Positions 17,587 through 26,915 of a stretch of DNA of 64,000 nucleotides are shown here, in pieces. The stretch is from Lachnospiraceae bacterium (GTDB taxonomy: Bacteria > Bacillota > Clostridia > Lachnospirales > Lachnospiraceae), in contig JAFZQU010000031.1 in the NCBI GenBank assembly GCA_017620255.1, positions 1 through 64,000 of the forward strand, in the 5' to 3' direction. The position numbers and the translations under genes are program-made. The notes under the pieces are model-generated. The model was not told where the DNA came from. It saw only the letters and a program-made list of their open reading frames with translations, and did not search any database. How positions within the stretch are numbered: the stretch's first letter is position 1; the number at the start of each line of letters is the position of its first letter.

Positions 17587-18268
17587 CCTTGTGATCCTGT
17601 TCGTCACTAAAGCGTAATACCGTTCGTCTGAACAGCTTTTTCTGGATCCATTGCCTGAGCCGCTCAAGAGCGGATGGTTTCTTTTGATCCTGCCTGATAC
17701 AGCCCTCTCTTACGGACACCCACATTCTGGCGTTCAGCTTGGTCTTGTTTTCATATGCAAACTGTTCCTGCAACGGCGTGGGCAGCGCCGACAGAACAAC
17801 GTCCGAAAATGTGGAATTGATCTCGTTTACGATCACATCCTGATCTCCGGTCAGATTCTCATATGCGTAACTGCCCGTGATCGTAAGACCGGGTGCGATC
17901 TCTTTCAGGTCCTGCGTGATCTCTTCGACGGAGGATTCCTTCTGCGTCAGAAGAAAAGCACTGCGTCTTTCTTCTGAAAGCTTTTTCATGAGTTCCGTAT
18001 AGAACCGGCCTTCTTCCACTTCCGCAAGCCTGCCCCGTCCGCCGATCCCTGCTGCCTGCAGGATCTCAACAGAAACGGGAACGCACAGATCCATAGAGGA
18101 TAAGTAAGTCCTTAGGTCTTCATCTTCCGCCGCGTTCATCAGAACATCCATGGTCAGAAAGCTGACGGTGTTGACTTTGGCGTCCTGTAAAAAGGCATCG
18201 ACCATGCGCATGCTTTCGCGCACGGAATAGTCTTTTAATTCTGTTCCGAGGACCAACATTTTCTTCAT
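17573..18268 (-). CDS. WecG/TagA/CpsF family glycosyltransferase-like protein
   Basis: 231 residues from the ATG at 18268, which follows a GGTGGTGG site; an in-frame start 13 codons upstream would lie in the promoter spacer region. The pattern VNTVSFLTMDVLMNAA, SSMDLCVPVSVEILQAAGI and SDVVLSALPTPLQEQFAYE matches the WecG/TagA family, which adds N-acetylmannosamine to undecaprenyl-linked GlcNAc in teichoic-acid synthesis. The match is weaker than in typical members: the usual P-x-Q-E and K-x-x-A ends are only partly kept. It shares a promoter region with a divergent GT gene. Confidence 0.75.
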   Translation of the reverse strand: MKKMLVLGTELKDYSVRESMRMVDAFLQDAKVNTVSFLTMDVLMNAAEDEDLRTYLSSMDLCVPVSVEILQAAGIGGRGRLAEVEEGRFYTELMKKLSEERRSAFLLTQKESSVEEITQDLKEIAPGLTITGSYAYENLTGDQDVIVNEINSTFSDVVLSALPTPLQEQFAYENKTKLNARMWVSVREGCIRQDQKKPSALERLRQWIQKKLFRRTVLRFSDEQDHKGENS

Positions 18269-18297
18269 ATGTAACCACCACCAAATCAGTTCAAGAA

Positions 18298-18326
18298 AGT
18301 ATAGCAAGATTGAATTTCACTGTCAA
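18298..18326 (-). promoter_or_regulatory. Sigma-A promoter of the WecG-like gene
   Basis: TTGACA (18321-18326) and TATACT (18298-18303) on the minus strand with a 17-base spacer, close to perfect consensus. The start site would lie about 20 bases before the ATG at 18268. Confidence 0.85.
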
Positions 18327-18338
18327 CTGTGATAGAAT
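18310..18338 (+). promoter_or_regulatory. Possible leaderless promoter of the divergent GT gene
   Basis: Plus strand TTGAAT (18310-18315), 17 bases, TAGAAT (18333-18338). The expected start site falls at or next to the ATG at 18346, so the transcript would have almost no leader. The site interleaves with the minus-strand promoter. Confidence 0.4.
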
Positions 18339-18345
18339 TCGAAGC

Positions 18346-19758
18346 ATGAAAAATGAACGAGCCAAAGCGCTGATCCCATGGGCGCTTTTCATATTCTGCA
18401 GTGCCTGCTTTCTGTCTCTTGTCTTCAACAGGAACGTCTGGATGGATGAGGCATTCACGGCAACCCTGATACGGACCGATCTGGCCGGTGTTCTCAGCCG
18501 TTCCATGCAGGACACTCTCCCGCCTTTATACAATATCCTCTTAAAACTGATCACGGATGTGCTCGGATATTCCGTTCCCGTGATGAAATTCACATCCACC
18601 CTGCCGATGATCTGCACCCTGCTGCTGATAGTGACTGTGTTCAGAAGACGGCACGGGCTGTTTGCCTGCTGCCTCTTTATGCTCTGCATCACCTTTATGC
18701 CGCTCATGCTGTATTACGGCGTGGAGATCCGGATGTATTCGCTCGGATTCTTCTTTGCCACCGCAAGCGCTATCTATGCATACGAAGTGCTGTGCGAGAG
18801 TACGTTTCGTAAATGGGCCGCATTTACCATTTTCAGTGTGCTGGCCGGTTACTCGCATCACTTTGCTTTTGTGACCGTCGGCATGGTCTACTTCTTCCTT
18901 CTTCTGTATTATATCATAAAAGACAGACCGAATATCCGCCGCTTTCTGTTCTGCCTGCTTGCCACCGCACTGCTTTACCTGCCGTGCCTGCTCGTTACCC
19001 TGCAGCAGTTAAAACGTGTGAGCGGCTATTTTTCCATGCCGGATGTAACGCTCCACCTGTTCATCCAGTATGCACTCTATCCGTACACCACGGGGTTCAG
19101 ACCTCTCTCCCTGCTGTTGGCCCTTCTTACGGCAGCCCTGTTCGTATATACCCTGATCGCGGCGGTTAAGACAAAGCAGCTGCTCCACATGTACACCCTG
19201 TTCTGTTTTACGATCTATTATCTGGTCCTGCTCTTTGGCACAGCCGTTTCCAAGATCATGACAGCCAACATCTTTGTGGACAGATATCTGTTCTTTTCCT
19301 GCGGCCTGATCTGGCTTTTCTTTTCTGTTGAGATCTCTTACCTCTTTGCGCACAAGGGTTCTTTACAGGCACACAAATGGGCCTGGGTGTCCCTGCTCTT
19401 CGTCGTACTCATCGGGGTCAGCACATACCGTACACAATGGGACCTGGAATACGGTACCGATCCGTCCGAAATGATCCGGTATCTTGATACCCACGTAAAA
19501 CCGGGACAGGGCCTGCTAACCTATGCGGATTCCGAAGCGCTCTACTGGTGTCTGCCGTTTTACGCACCCGCGCTGCAGGCCTATAAGACAGAGCAGGAAG
19601 CCGCAAATGCTCTGGAATCGGGTGAGATCGATACACTCTGGCTCGCCGTGGATGAAGGATACAGCCTGCCGGGTGAGAGCCCGGGCAGTGATCCTCCGGT
19701 CTTTGACGGCGACTTCCGGTTTGACCGCTATCATTTTTCGTTATATCATCTTCCGTAA
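18346..19758 (+). CDS. Membrane glycosyltransferase, GT39/PMT-like (ArnT type)
   Basis: 470 residues from the ATG at 18346; a TTG at 18310 is in frame but lies in promoter sequence. The protein has about ten to eleven membrane segments and an early outside motif WMDEAFTATL (the D-E of GT-C enzymes), then YYGVEIRMYSLGFFFA, which is the E-x-R-x-Y of the family. The C-terminal ~90 residues are soluble. Such enzymes use polyprenyl-phosphate sugars to modify envelope polymers. No clear ribosome site precedes the ATG. It is divergent from the WecG-like gene, in keeping with a joint envelope role. Confidence 0.8.
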   Translation: MKNERAKALIPWALFIFCSACFLSLVFNRNVWMDEAFTATLIRTDLAGVLSRSMQDTLPPLYNILLKLITDVLGYSVPVMKFTSTLPMICTLLLIVTVFRRRHGLFACCLFMLCITFMPLMLYYGVEIRMYSLGFFFATASAIYAYEVLCESTFRKWAAFTIFSVLAGYSHHFAFVTVGMVYFFLLLYYIIKDRPNIRRFLFCLLATALLYLPCLLVTLQQLKRVSGYFSMPDVTLHLFIQYALYPYTTGFRPLSLLLALLTAALFVYTLIAAVKTKQLLHMYTLFCFTIYYLVLLFGTAVSKIMTANIFVDRYLFFSCGLIWLFFSVEISYLFAHKGSLQAHKWAWVSLLFVVLIGVSTYRTQWDLEYGTDPSEMIRYLDTHVKPGQGLLTYADSEALYWCLPFYAPALQAYKTEQEAANALESGEIDTLWLAVDEGYSLPGESPGSDPPVFDGDFRFDRYHFSLYHLP

Positions 19759-19768
19759 GGGATCCTGT

Positions 19769-19795
19769 TAAGAATTCTGCCGTTTCGGACGATAT
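19769..19795 (+). promoter_or_regulatory. Sigma-D (sigma-28) type promoter before yjfB
   Basis: TAAG (19769-19772), 15 bases, GACGATAT (19788-19795), against the consensus TAAA-N15-GCCGATAT: 3 of 4 and 7 of 8 matches at exact spacing. It suggests that the next gene belongs to the motility regulon. Confidence 0.65.
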
Positions 19796-19831
19796 AAAAT
19801 ATACAAAATTGGGAAAGGAGTGTGATCATGT

Positions 19832-20008
19832 ATGGATATTGCAGCATTATCCATGGCGATGGCACAGGATCGTGTCATGACTGAAGTGGGAACTGCACTG
19901 CTTAGCAAAGCGATTGACCAGGGACAGGAAAACGGTGACACACTGACCAAGATGATGGAGCAATCCGTCAATCCCGATGTTGGAGGGAATATTGATATTT
20001 CTCTCTGA
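19832..20008 (+). CDS. YjfB family protein (putative motility protein)
   Basis: 58 residues: starts MDIAALSMAMAQDRVMTEVG, continues with LSKAIDQGQENGDTLTKMM and ends GGNIDISL. This is the pattern of the YjfB family (annotated as putative motility protein), which has a conserved I-A-A-L-S-M start, Q-D and an end in I-D-I/V. The start at 19832 is preferred over ATG 19828, which meets a stop after 18 codons; AAAGGAG lies 11 bases before it. It sits alone between a sigma-D-type promoter and a terminator. Function unknown, but the family is found in flagellated Firmicutes. Confidence 0.85.
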   Translation: MDIAALSMAMAQDRVMTEVGTALLSKAIDQGQENGDTLTKMMEQSVNPDVGGNIDISL

Positions 20009-20024
20009 AGCAGGTCAAATGACC

Positions 20025-20062
20025 AAAAAGGAACTGTGGATGAACCGCAGTTCCTTTTTTAT
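20025..20062 (+). terminator. Intrinsic terminator of yjfB
   Basis: Stem AAGGAACTG with CAGTTCCTT (arms within 20025-20036 and 20048-20060) followed by a T run. Confidence 0.85.
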
Positions 20063-20089
20063 TATTATCTATGCTGTTTTTATTCCGTA

Positions 20090-21094
20090 TCACTGTCCCA
20101 GCAGTTGCATGATCCGCTCAAACGCGAAGATCAGGAACAGACAGATCGCCGCGCCGATCACGCCGGTCGCAGATATCACGGACTGTTTCGGCACGTCTTC
20201 TTCCTCTGTCAGGTCTGCTGTCGCCGGGACTTCTGTCCCTGCGGATCCGGAAAAAGGAAGGATGCTCCGGACATGACCGAGTGTTCCTTCTCTTTTCAGG
20301 ATCGCAATGTAGACAACCACGGCAAGGGCCGTAGCGATCGTTGCCGGGACCAGCAGTGCGCCCGAAATGAAAAGCAGGTTTGAAGGTGTTACGGTCTGCT
20401 CAGCTTCTTCCACCAGATCGGAGAAGTGTTCGCCCATCATCTTATATGCTGCTTCCACGGCAAGCATCTGCAGTACGTTCAGACTGTTGACCGCTATGTG
20501 CATGATCAGGGAAGGAAGCAGGGAACCTGTCGCTTCCACCAGAAGAGCTCCCACGATCCCGATCACCATCGCATAACCGAACTGATTCAGGTTCATATGA
20601 AACAGCCCGAATAAAAAGGCTGTCCAGAGAATGGATGCAAAGATCCGTTTGCTCCGCTTAAACCCGGAAAACAGGATCCCCCTGAATACCGCTTCTTCAC
20701 AGAAGGGTCCGAGGATCCCGATCACAAACAGCAAAAACGGCGCCGGGATATCCTCCACTCTCGTAAACAGATCGGCAGCCACATTTTTCTCAAACAGCTG
20801 AGAAAAGGCGTTTAAAAAATACAGCAGCGGCTGGATCAGAAGCGTTAAGAGCAGCGTGAACCCGATCGTCGAGCCACGTACCGGCTTAAGCGGGATCCAT
20901 TCCGCTATATCGCAGTGAAACAGCAAAAGAAAGATGATCCCGGGGATCAGGACACTCAGTTCTCCCAGGGTAAGCGCAACCATCACATTGACCGACATAC
21001 GCTGTGCAAGCAGGGAGATCACTCCCGACACGGCAAGGTATGTAACGACCATGATCAGAAAAAGCGCGTTCATTTTCTTACACGGCTGTTTCAT
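20090..21094 (-). CDS. CPBP family intramembrane metalloprotease
   Basis: 334 residues with eight or so membrane segments. The CPBP motifs are visible: GPFCEEAVFRGILFSGFKR (E-E-x3-R), FGLFHMNLNQF (F-x3-H) and a later IMHIAVNSLNVLQ (H-x3-N). These are the active-site residues of type II CAAX prenyl endopeptidase homologues. In bacteria the family often processes or gives immunity to peptides; the role here is unknown. Its start overlaps the RidA stop (ATGA), so they form one transcript. Confidence 0.9.
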   Translation of the reverse strand: MKQPCKKMNALFLIMVVTYLAVSGVISLLAQRMSVNVMVALTLGELSVLIPGIIFLLLFHCDIAEWIPLKPVRGSTIGFTLLLTLLIQPLLYFLNAFSQLFEKNVAADLFTRVEDIPAPFLLFVIGILGPFCEEAVFRGILFSGFKRSKRIFASILWTAFLFGLFHMNLNQFGYAMVIGIVGALLVEATGSLLPSLIMHIAVNSLNVLQMLAVEAAYKMMGEHFSDLVEEAEQTVTPSNLLFISGALLVPATIATALAVVVYIAILKREGTLGHVRSILPFSGSAGTEVPATADLTEEEDVPKQSVISATGVIGAAICLFLIFAFERIMQLLGQ

Positions 21095-21468
21095 TGAAGT
21101 GCGACTGCCTCCACTTCGATCAGCACATCTTTGGGCAGACGCGCCACTTCCACGCAGCTGCGGGAAGGAAAATCGCCTGTAAAGAATGTCTGGTATACTT
21201 TGTTTACCGCGGCAAAATCATCCATGTTCTTGATGAACACGGTGGTCTTTACCACTTTATCCATGCTGCTTCCGGCTGCTTCCAGCAGGTTTTTCACATT
21301 GGTCAGAGCCTGTTTTGCCTGGTTCTCGATCCCTTCAACGATCTCACCGGTCGCCGGGATCACCGGGATCATACCGGAGGTATAGATCATCCCGTTGACT
21401 TCAATGGCCTGTGAATACGGCCCGATCGCCGCGGGTGCTTTGTCGGTTGCGATTACATGTTTTTCCAT
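21091..21468 (-). CDS. ridA: RidA family enamine/imine deaminase
   Basis: 125 residues from the ATG at 21468 (AGAGG is 8 bases before it; another in-frame ATG two codons upstream is too close to that site). The family is clear: AIGPYSQAIEVNGMIYTSG, then TKQALTNV-type helix and the end FPSRSCVEVARLPKDVLIEV with the conserved arginine and glutamate. RidA removes reactive 2-aminoacrylate made by pyridoxal enzymes. It overlaps the protease gene by 4 bases. Confidence 0.93.
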   Translation of the reverse strand: MEKHVIATDKAPAAIGPYSQAIEVNGMIYTSGMIPVIPATGEIVEGIENQAKQALTNVKNLLEAAGSSMDKVVKTTVFIKNMDDFAAVNKVYQTFFTGDFPSRSCVEVARLPKDVLIEVEAVALQ

Positions 21469-21489
21469 ATACATATCCTCTCTTTTTTA

Positions 21490-22323
21490 TCATTTCAGCA
21501 GGATGGAATCCTGCGTGATCTCTATCCGGCGTTCCTTGTACAGTTTTCCGACCGCCCGTTTGAATTCCGCTTTGCTCATCCCGAATTCCTGTCTGATCAC
21601 TTCCGGCGCCGCCTTATCATTAAACGGCAGTTTCCCGTCATAAGTCCTGATCACTTCCACGATCCGCAGGGCGTCTTCTTCCATTTGCTCATGCGCTACT
21701 TTGCGTAAGCTCAGGGTGAGTTTTCCGTCCTCTTTCACTTCGGCGACACGCGCATGGATCACCTCTCCCACACGTACGTCCTTCACCAGTTCCCTGCGCG
21801 GGATCAGTGCACTGTAACGGTCATCCACGGCTGCAAACGCACCGAAATTCTGACTGATCAGATAGATCCTGGCTTCAACATTCTCACCTTTTGTATAGGG
21901 GGGATCCGTTTGCAGATACTCGTAGACATTCATGGTAAGCGCAAGTCTTCCTGTCTTGTCGATATACAGCGCTACCAGGATCTCCTCGTTTTCTTCCGGT
22001 TTTTTGGTCTGTTCACGGAACGGGAGCAGCAGGTCCTTTTCCAGTCCCCAGTCCACAAATGCACCGATCCTGCCGATGCTTTTTACGCGTAATCTGGCAA
22101 CCTCGTGCAGACGGATCTTAGGTGTTACGGTTGTTGCGATCCTTCTGTCTGATGAATCCAGATACAAAAAAGCATCGATCTCATCGCCCGTCTTCATGCC
22201 CTGCGGTACATATTTGGATGGCAGAAGAACGGATTCATCGCTGTCTGCGGACTCTGCCAGATAGATCCCGTGTTCGGTTTTTCTAACGGCTGTAAGCCGG
22301 TTCATCTCTCCGAGTTTTAACAT
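21490..22323 (-). CDS. cvfB: CvfB family S1-domain RNA-binding protein
   Basis: 277 residues. Three S1-like units can be seen (KYVPQGMKTGDEIDAFLYLD; KSIGRIGAFVDWGLEKDLLL; VGEVIHARVAEVKEDGKLTL) and the C-terminus is a winged helix (EVIRQEFGMSKAEFKRAVGKL), the organisation of CvfB. In Staphylococcus CvfB binds RNA and affects virulence and haemolysin genes. In this organism its targets are not known. It is upstream of ridA in the same direction with a 15-base gap. Confidence 0.9.
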   Translation of the reverse strand: MLKLGEMNRLTAVRKTEHGIYLAESADSDESVLLPSKYVPQGMKTGDEIDAFLYLDSSDRRIATTVTPKIRLHEVARLRVKSIGRIGAFVDWGLEKDLLLPFREQTKKPEENEEILVALYIDKTGRLALTMNVYEYLQTDPPYTKGENVEARIYLISQNFGAFAAVDDRYSALIPRRELVKDVRVGEVIHARVAEVKEDGKLTLSLRKVAHEQMEEDALRIVEVIRTYDGKLPFNDKAAPEVIRQEFGMSKAEFKRAVGKLYKERRIEITQDSILLK

Positions 22324-22427
22324 GATATGCCCTGTAATGCCCGTAAATGATCATTTTTGATTATAGCATATAAAGCATAGATGCGGTAAAATAGTTTTAT
22401 CAGCCAATCATCTACAGGAGAAGGTAT

Positions 22428-23924
22428 ATGCAAAAATATGTCATGGCACTCGATGCCGGCACGACAAGCAATCGTGCCATTTTGTTCGACGAACACGGCG
22501 AGATCTGTTCTGTGGCACAGAAAGAGTTTACGCAGATCTTTCCCAAGCCCGGATGGGTAGAACACAACGCTTCCGAGATCTGGTCCACGCAGCTTGGCGT
22601 GTGTGTGGAAGCGATGAGCAAGATCGGTGCGACCTGCGATCAGATCGCTGCGATCGGGATCACGAACCAGCGTGAGACAGTAGTCGTCTGGGATAAGAAA
22701 ACCGGCGACCCCATATGCAACGCCATTGTCTGGCAATGCCGGAGGACCAGTGAATACTGTGATTCCCTGGTGGAAAAGGGTCTGACGGATCTGTTCCGCA
22801 AAAAGACCGGCCTGATCATCGACGCATACTTTTCAGCCACAAAACTGCGCTGGATCCTGCTGAATGTTCCCGGCGCCATGGAACGTGCCAAAGCCGGCGA
22901 GCTGTTATTTGGAACGATCGAAACCTGGCTCATCTGGAAGCTTACCAGAGGCCGGGTCCATGTGACCGACTATTCCAATGCAAGCCGGACCATGTTATTC
23001 AATATCAACACGCTGACCTGGGATGACGAGATCCTCGACATGCTGGAGATCCCGAAATGTATCCTTCCGACGCCTGTACCGAACAGTCAGATCTACGGGA
23101 TGACCGATGAGGCTTTCTTCGGCGGACCGATCCCGATCTCGGGTGCGGCAGGCGACCAGCAGGCTGCCCTGTTCGGACAGACCTGTTTTGAAAAGGGTGA
23201 AGCCAAAAACACCTACGGAACAGGATGTTTCCTCCTCATGAATACAGGTGAGCAGCCCATCTATTCCGGAAACGGGCTTGTCACCACGATCGCATGGGGT
23301 CTTGACGGTAAAGTCTACTATGCGCTTGAGGGATCGATCTTTGTGGCCGGCGCCGCGATCCAGTGGCTGCGGGATGAGATGCGCATGATCGACTCCGCAA
23401 TGGATTCCGATTACATGGCCAGAAAAGTAAAAGACACGAACGGATGCTATGTCGTACCTGCCTTTACCGGCCTGGGCGCACCTTATTGGGACCAGTACGC
23501 AAGAGGCGCGATCGTCGGACTGACCAGAGGTGTCAATAAATATCATATCATCCGCGCAACATTGGAATCGATCGCTTTTTCGGCCGAAGAAGTGATCCGC
23601 GCCATGGAATCCGATTCCGGTATTTCCCTTACTTCCCTGAAGGTCGACGGCGGTGCTTCCGCCAACAACTTCCTGATGCAGGCACAGGCAGACATCACGG
23701 GTGCACCGGTGAAACGTCCTGCCTGCGTGGAAACGACCGCCATGGGTGCGGCCTATCTGGCCGGTCTTGCGGTAGGCTACTGGAAAAACAAAGAAGATGT
23801 CCTGTCCAACTGGCAGATCGATACGACTTTTATGCCCATGATCACGGATGAAGACAGGCGCACGAAGATCGAAGGCTGGAAGAAAGCGGTAACACGTGCG
23901 TTTGACTGGGCAAAGGATGAATAA
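22428..23924 (+). CDS. glpK: Glycerol kinase
   Basis: 498 residues, full length. The N-terminus [20 protein letters not shown] is the phosphate-binding motif, followed by [14 protein letters not shown] and the family signature near [19 protein letters not shown]. It phosphorylates glycerol to glycerol-3-phosphate. AGGAGAAGG precedes the ATG. It begins a three-gene operon with a flavoprotein G3P dehydrogenase 12 bases downstream. No glpF or glpP is within the window. Confidence 0.96.
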   Translation: MQKYVMALDAGTTSNRAILFDEHGEICSVAQKEFTQIFPKPGWVEHNASEIWSTQLGVCVEAMSKIGATCDQIAAIGITNQRETVVVWDKKTGDPICNAIVWQCRRTSEYCDSLVEKGLTDLFRKKTGLIIDAYFSATKLRWILLNVPGAMERAKAGELLFGTIETWLIWKLTRGRVHVTDYSNASRTMLFNINTLTWDDEILDMLEIPKCILPTPVPNSQIYGMTDEAFFGGPIPISGAAGDQQAALFGQTCFEKGEAKNTYGTGCFLLMNTGEQPIYSGNGLVTTIAWGLDGKVYYALEGSIFVAGAAIQWLRDEMRMIDSAMDSDYMARKVKDTNGCYVVPAFTGLGAPYWDQYARGAIVGLTRGVNKYHIIRATLESIAFSAEEVIRAMESDSGISLTSLKVDGGASANNFLMQAQADITGAPVKRPACVETTAMGAAYLAGLAVGYWKNKEDVLSNWQIDTTFMPMITDEDRRTKIEGWKKAVTRAFDWAKDE

Positions 23925-23936
23925 AGGAGACAAACA

Positions 23937-25421
23937 ATGAACAACTATGATGTGATCATCATCGGTGCCGGTGTGACCGGTTCCGCCATTGCCAGAGAAC
24001 TGTCCCGTTATAAGCTGAAGACAGTCGTTCTAGACAGAAATTCCGATATCGGCGAAGGAACATCCAAAGCCAACAGCGGGATCGTCCATGCCGGCTTCGA
24101 TGCCACTCCGGGTACCCTGAAAGCAAAACTGAATGTACAGGGCTCCGAGATGATGCCGGAACTTGCAAAGGATCTCGGGATCCCGTTCATGCGAAACGGC
24201 TCCATGGTCGTGGCTCTGTCCGATGAAGATATCCCGCATATGCATAAGCTTTATGAGCGCGGCCTGGAAAACGGCGTGAAGGACCTGCGCATTCTCTCTG
24301 CAGAAGAAGCCAGGGAGATGGAACCCAACCTGTCCGATGATACGAAAGCTGCTTTGTTCGCACCGACAGGCGGGATCATCTGTCCCTTCCGGCTGACCTC
24401 TGCCATGGCTGAAAACGCCTTTATCAATCATGTGGAATTTCATCTTCTGACGGAAGTTACAAACATTACCAGGCTGGGTGATGTATACTGTATCGACGCG
24501 ATACGGCATGAAGAGTTCGGTGACGGGAAAGAGAATGTAAAATATGAAGCAAAATGTGTTGTCAACGCCGCCGGCGTATATGCCGACAAGTTCCACAACA
24601 TGATGGCGAAAGACAAACTGACCATCACACCCAGAAAAGGCGAATACTGTTTGCTTGATGTGACGGCAGGCAACCACGTCGGCAGGACGATCTTCCGTAT
24701 GCCTTCCGCTCTGGGAAAAGGCATCCTGGTTTCTCCCACGATCCACGGGAATCTTCTGGTCGGGCCGACAGCTACGGATCTGGATGACAAAGAAGGAACC
24801 TTTACGACACGTGAGGGCCTGGATACCGTAAACACGCCCGGCGCTTCCGCAGTAAAAGACCTTCCCATGCATGAAGTCATCACCAGTTTTGCCGGATTGA
24901 GACCGCACGGTGACAGAGGCGATTTCGTGATCGGTGAGATCAACGGCTGCCCGAACTTTATCGATGCTGCCGCGATCGAATCTCCGGGTCTCACCGCTTC
25001 CCCCGCGATCGGTGTCATGGTGGCGGATCTGATCCGTGAACACTTGCAGCCGGAAAAAAACGATGACTTTATCCCGACACTCAAGCCATTTACATACATG
25101 AAGTTTTTATCACCCGAAGAACAGAAAGCCCTGATCGAAAAAGACAGTACCTACGGTAACATCATCTGTCGCTGCGCATCGGTTTCAGAAGGCGAGATCC
25201 TGGAAACGATCCGGCGGCCTCTTGGCGCACGTACACTGGACGGTGTGAAACGCCGCACCGGTGCCAATATGGGAAGATGTCAGGGCGGTTTCTGCTACCC
25301 GAAAGTAATGGAGATACTGAGCCGGGAACTCGGCGTCGGGATCGATCAGATCACAAAAAAAGGCAGAGGCTCGGAGATCCTGACAGGGGTGATCAAAGAG
25401 ACGGAGGTGGAACATGACTGA
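23937..25421 (+). CDS. glpA: GlpA-like FAD glycerol-3-phosphate dehydrogenase with BFD [2Fe-2S] domain
   Basis: 494 residues. FAD-binding start VIIIGAGVTGSAIARELSRY, DAO fold through the middle (NSGIVHAGFDATPG; AAAIESPGLTASPAIGVMVA), and a C-terminal BFD-type cluster domain with IICRCASVSEGEI and RRTGANMGRCQGGFC, four cysteines for a [2Fe-2S] cluster. In clostridia this is the first subunit of the glycerol oxidation system, giving dihydroxyacetone phosphate. The following gene overlaps by 8 bases. Confidence 0.92.
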   Translation: MNNYDVIIIGAGVTGSAIARELSRYKLKTVVLDRNSDIGEGTSKANSGIVHAGFDATPGTLKAKLNVQGSEMMPELAKDLGIPFMRNGSMVVALSDEDIPHMHKLYERGLENGVKDLRILSAEEAREMEPNLSDDTKAALFAPTGGIICPFRLTSAMAENAFINHVEFHLLTEVTNITRLGDVYCIDAIRHEEFGDGKENVKYEAKCVVNAAGVYADKFHNMMAKDKLTITPRKGEYCLLDVTAGNHVGRTIFRMPSALGKGILVSPTIHGNLLVGPTATDLDDKEGTFTTREGLDTVNTPGASAVKDLPMHEVITSFAGLRPHGDRGDFVIGEINGCPNFIDAAAIESPGLTASPAIGVMVADLIREHLQPEKNDDFIPTLKPFTYMKFLSPEEQKALIEKDSTYGNIICRCASVSEGEILETIRRPLGARTLDGVKRRTGANMGRCQGGFCYPKVMEILSRELGVGIDQITKKGRGSEILTGVIKETEVEHD

Positions 25422-26907
25422 CAGAGTATATGATGCGATCATCGTCGGCGGCGGACCGGCCGGCCTTGCTGCCGCACTTTCATTAAAAGAAAACGGGATC
25501 GACGACATCCTGATCCTGGAACGCGACAAAGAACTCGGCGGGATCCTGAACCAGTGTATCCACAACGGATTCGGTCTCCATACGTTTCATGAAGAACTGA
25601 CAGGTCCGGAATATGCACAGCGTTATATCGACATGACCCTTGAGGCCGGTATTCCGTACCAGTTAAATACAATGGTCATGAACATCCGTCCCTATGAAGA
25701 CCGGGGCTGTGTCTGGAAAGAGATCACGGCCATGAGTTCCGAATACGGCATGCAGGTATTGCATGCACGCTCCGTGATCCTCTCCATGGGTTGCAGGGAA
25801 AAGCCGCGCGGCGCACTCAATATCCCGGGATACAGACCTGCAGGGATCTATTCCGCGGGAACCGCACAGAAATTCGTAAACATCGACGGATATATGCCGG
25901 GCCGGGAAGTCGTGATCCTCGGCTCCGGAGATATCGGGCTCATCATGGCAAGACGCATGACGCTCGAAGGCGCCAAAGTGAAGCTTGTTGCTGAGATCAT
26001 GCCCTATTCGGGCGGATTAAAACGTAACATCGTACAGTGCCTGGATGATTTTCACATCCCGCTTCTCTTAAGCCACACCGTTACAAAGATCTTTGGTGAA
26101 AAACGCGTGGAAGCTGTGGAGATCGCAAAAGTGGATGAGAACCTGAAGCCCGTCCCGGGTACCGAAGAAATCGTGAAATGCGACACGCTCCTTCTTTCGG
26201 TCGGGCTGATCCCCGAAAACGAACTGTCCAGAAACATGGGACTTGATATGTCAAAAGCAACCAGAGGCGCCGTTGTGGATGACAGTCTGCAGACCAGCTG
26301 TCCGGGTGTGTTTGCCTGCGGCAACGTTTTGCATGTGCATGACCTTGTCGACAACGTTTCCAAGGAAGCAGTCAACGCAGGAAAACATGCTGCCGCATAT
26401 ATCCGTGCCTTCAGCAGTCAGACCCCTGCGCTTAAGAATGCCGTAGATCCCGACACCCCGCTGATGCAGAAATTCGCTGCAAGAAATGCAACCAGAAACG
26501 GTGTGAATCCGAATGACGTGACCAAGAATCCCGACGGCAGCATGACGTATACACTGCCCTGCATCAACTGTCCTGCAGGCTGTATCGTAAATGTGACCGT
26601 CAAAGACGAGGAAGTTGTATCCGTTTCCGGGAATACATGTGAACGCGGCGAGACCTATGCCAGAAATGAAGTGACGGCCCCTGTCCGGATCGTCACCTCC
26701 AATGTTAATGTCAACGGCGGTGACAAAGCGGTCGTTTCCGTAAAGACAGCGGAAGCGATCCCCAAGGATAAGATCTTTGCCTGCGTCAATGCAATGCGTG
26801 ATCTTTCCGTGCAGGCACCCGTAACTATCGGGGATGTGATCATTCCCAATGTGGCAGATACCGGTACCGACCTGATCGCAACTGCCTGTGTAGCGCTGTC
26901 AGAGTGA
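25414..26907 (+). CDS. GlpB-like FAD oxidoreductase fused to DUF1667
   Basis: 497 residues. Residues 1-~340 are a pyridine nucleotide-disulphide-type flavoprotein (IIVGGGPAGLAAALSLKEN; VVILGSGDIGLIMARRM; GVFACGNVLHVHDLVD). Residues ~365-497 are a DUF1667 domain: TLPCINCPAGCIVNV, SGNTCERGETYARNE and TSNVNVNGGDKAVVS, with four cysteines. In most clostridia DUF1667 is a separate small gene directly after the flavoprotein, so this is a fusion. It should be the partner of the GlpA-like subunit, passing electrons to NAD or a quinone-like acceptor. It ends 8 bases before the convergent cysteine-protease gene. Confidence 0.9.
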   Translation: MTDRVYDAIIVGGGPAGLAAALSLKENGIDDILILERDKELGGILNQCIHNGFGLHTFHEELTGPEYAQRYIDMTLEAGIPYQLNTMVMNIRPYEDRGCVWKEITAMSSEYGMQVLHARSVILSMGCREKPRGALNIPGYRPAGIYSAGTAQKFVNIDGYMPGREVVILGSGDIGLIMARRMTLEGAKVKLVAEIMPYSGGLKRNIVQCLDDFHIPLLLSHTVTKIFGEKRVEAVEIAKVDENLKPVPGTEEIVKCDTLLLSVGLIPENELSRNMGLDMSKATRGAVVDDSLQTSCPGVFACGNVLHVHDLVDNVSKEAVNAGKHAAAYIRAFSSQTPALKNAVDPDTPLMQKFAARNATRNGVNPNDVTKNPDGSMTYTLPCINCPAGCIVNVTVKDEEVVSVSGNTCERGETYARNEVTAPVRIVTSNVNVNGGDKAVVSVKTAEAIPKDKIFACVNAMRDLSVQAPVTIGDVIIPNVADTGTDLIATACVALSE

Positions 26908-26915
26908 CACCGCTC

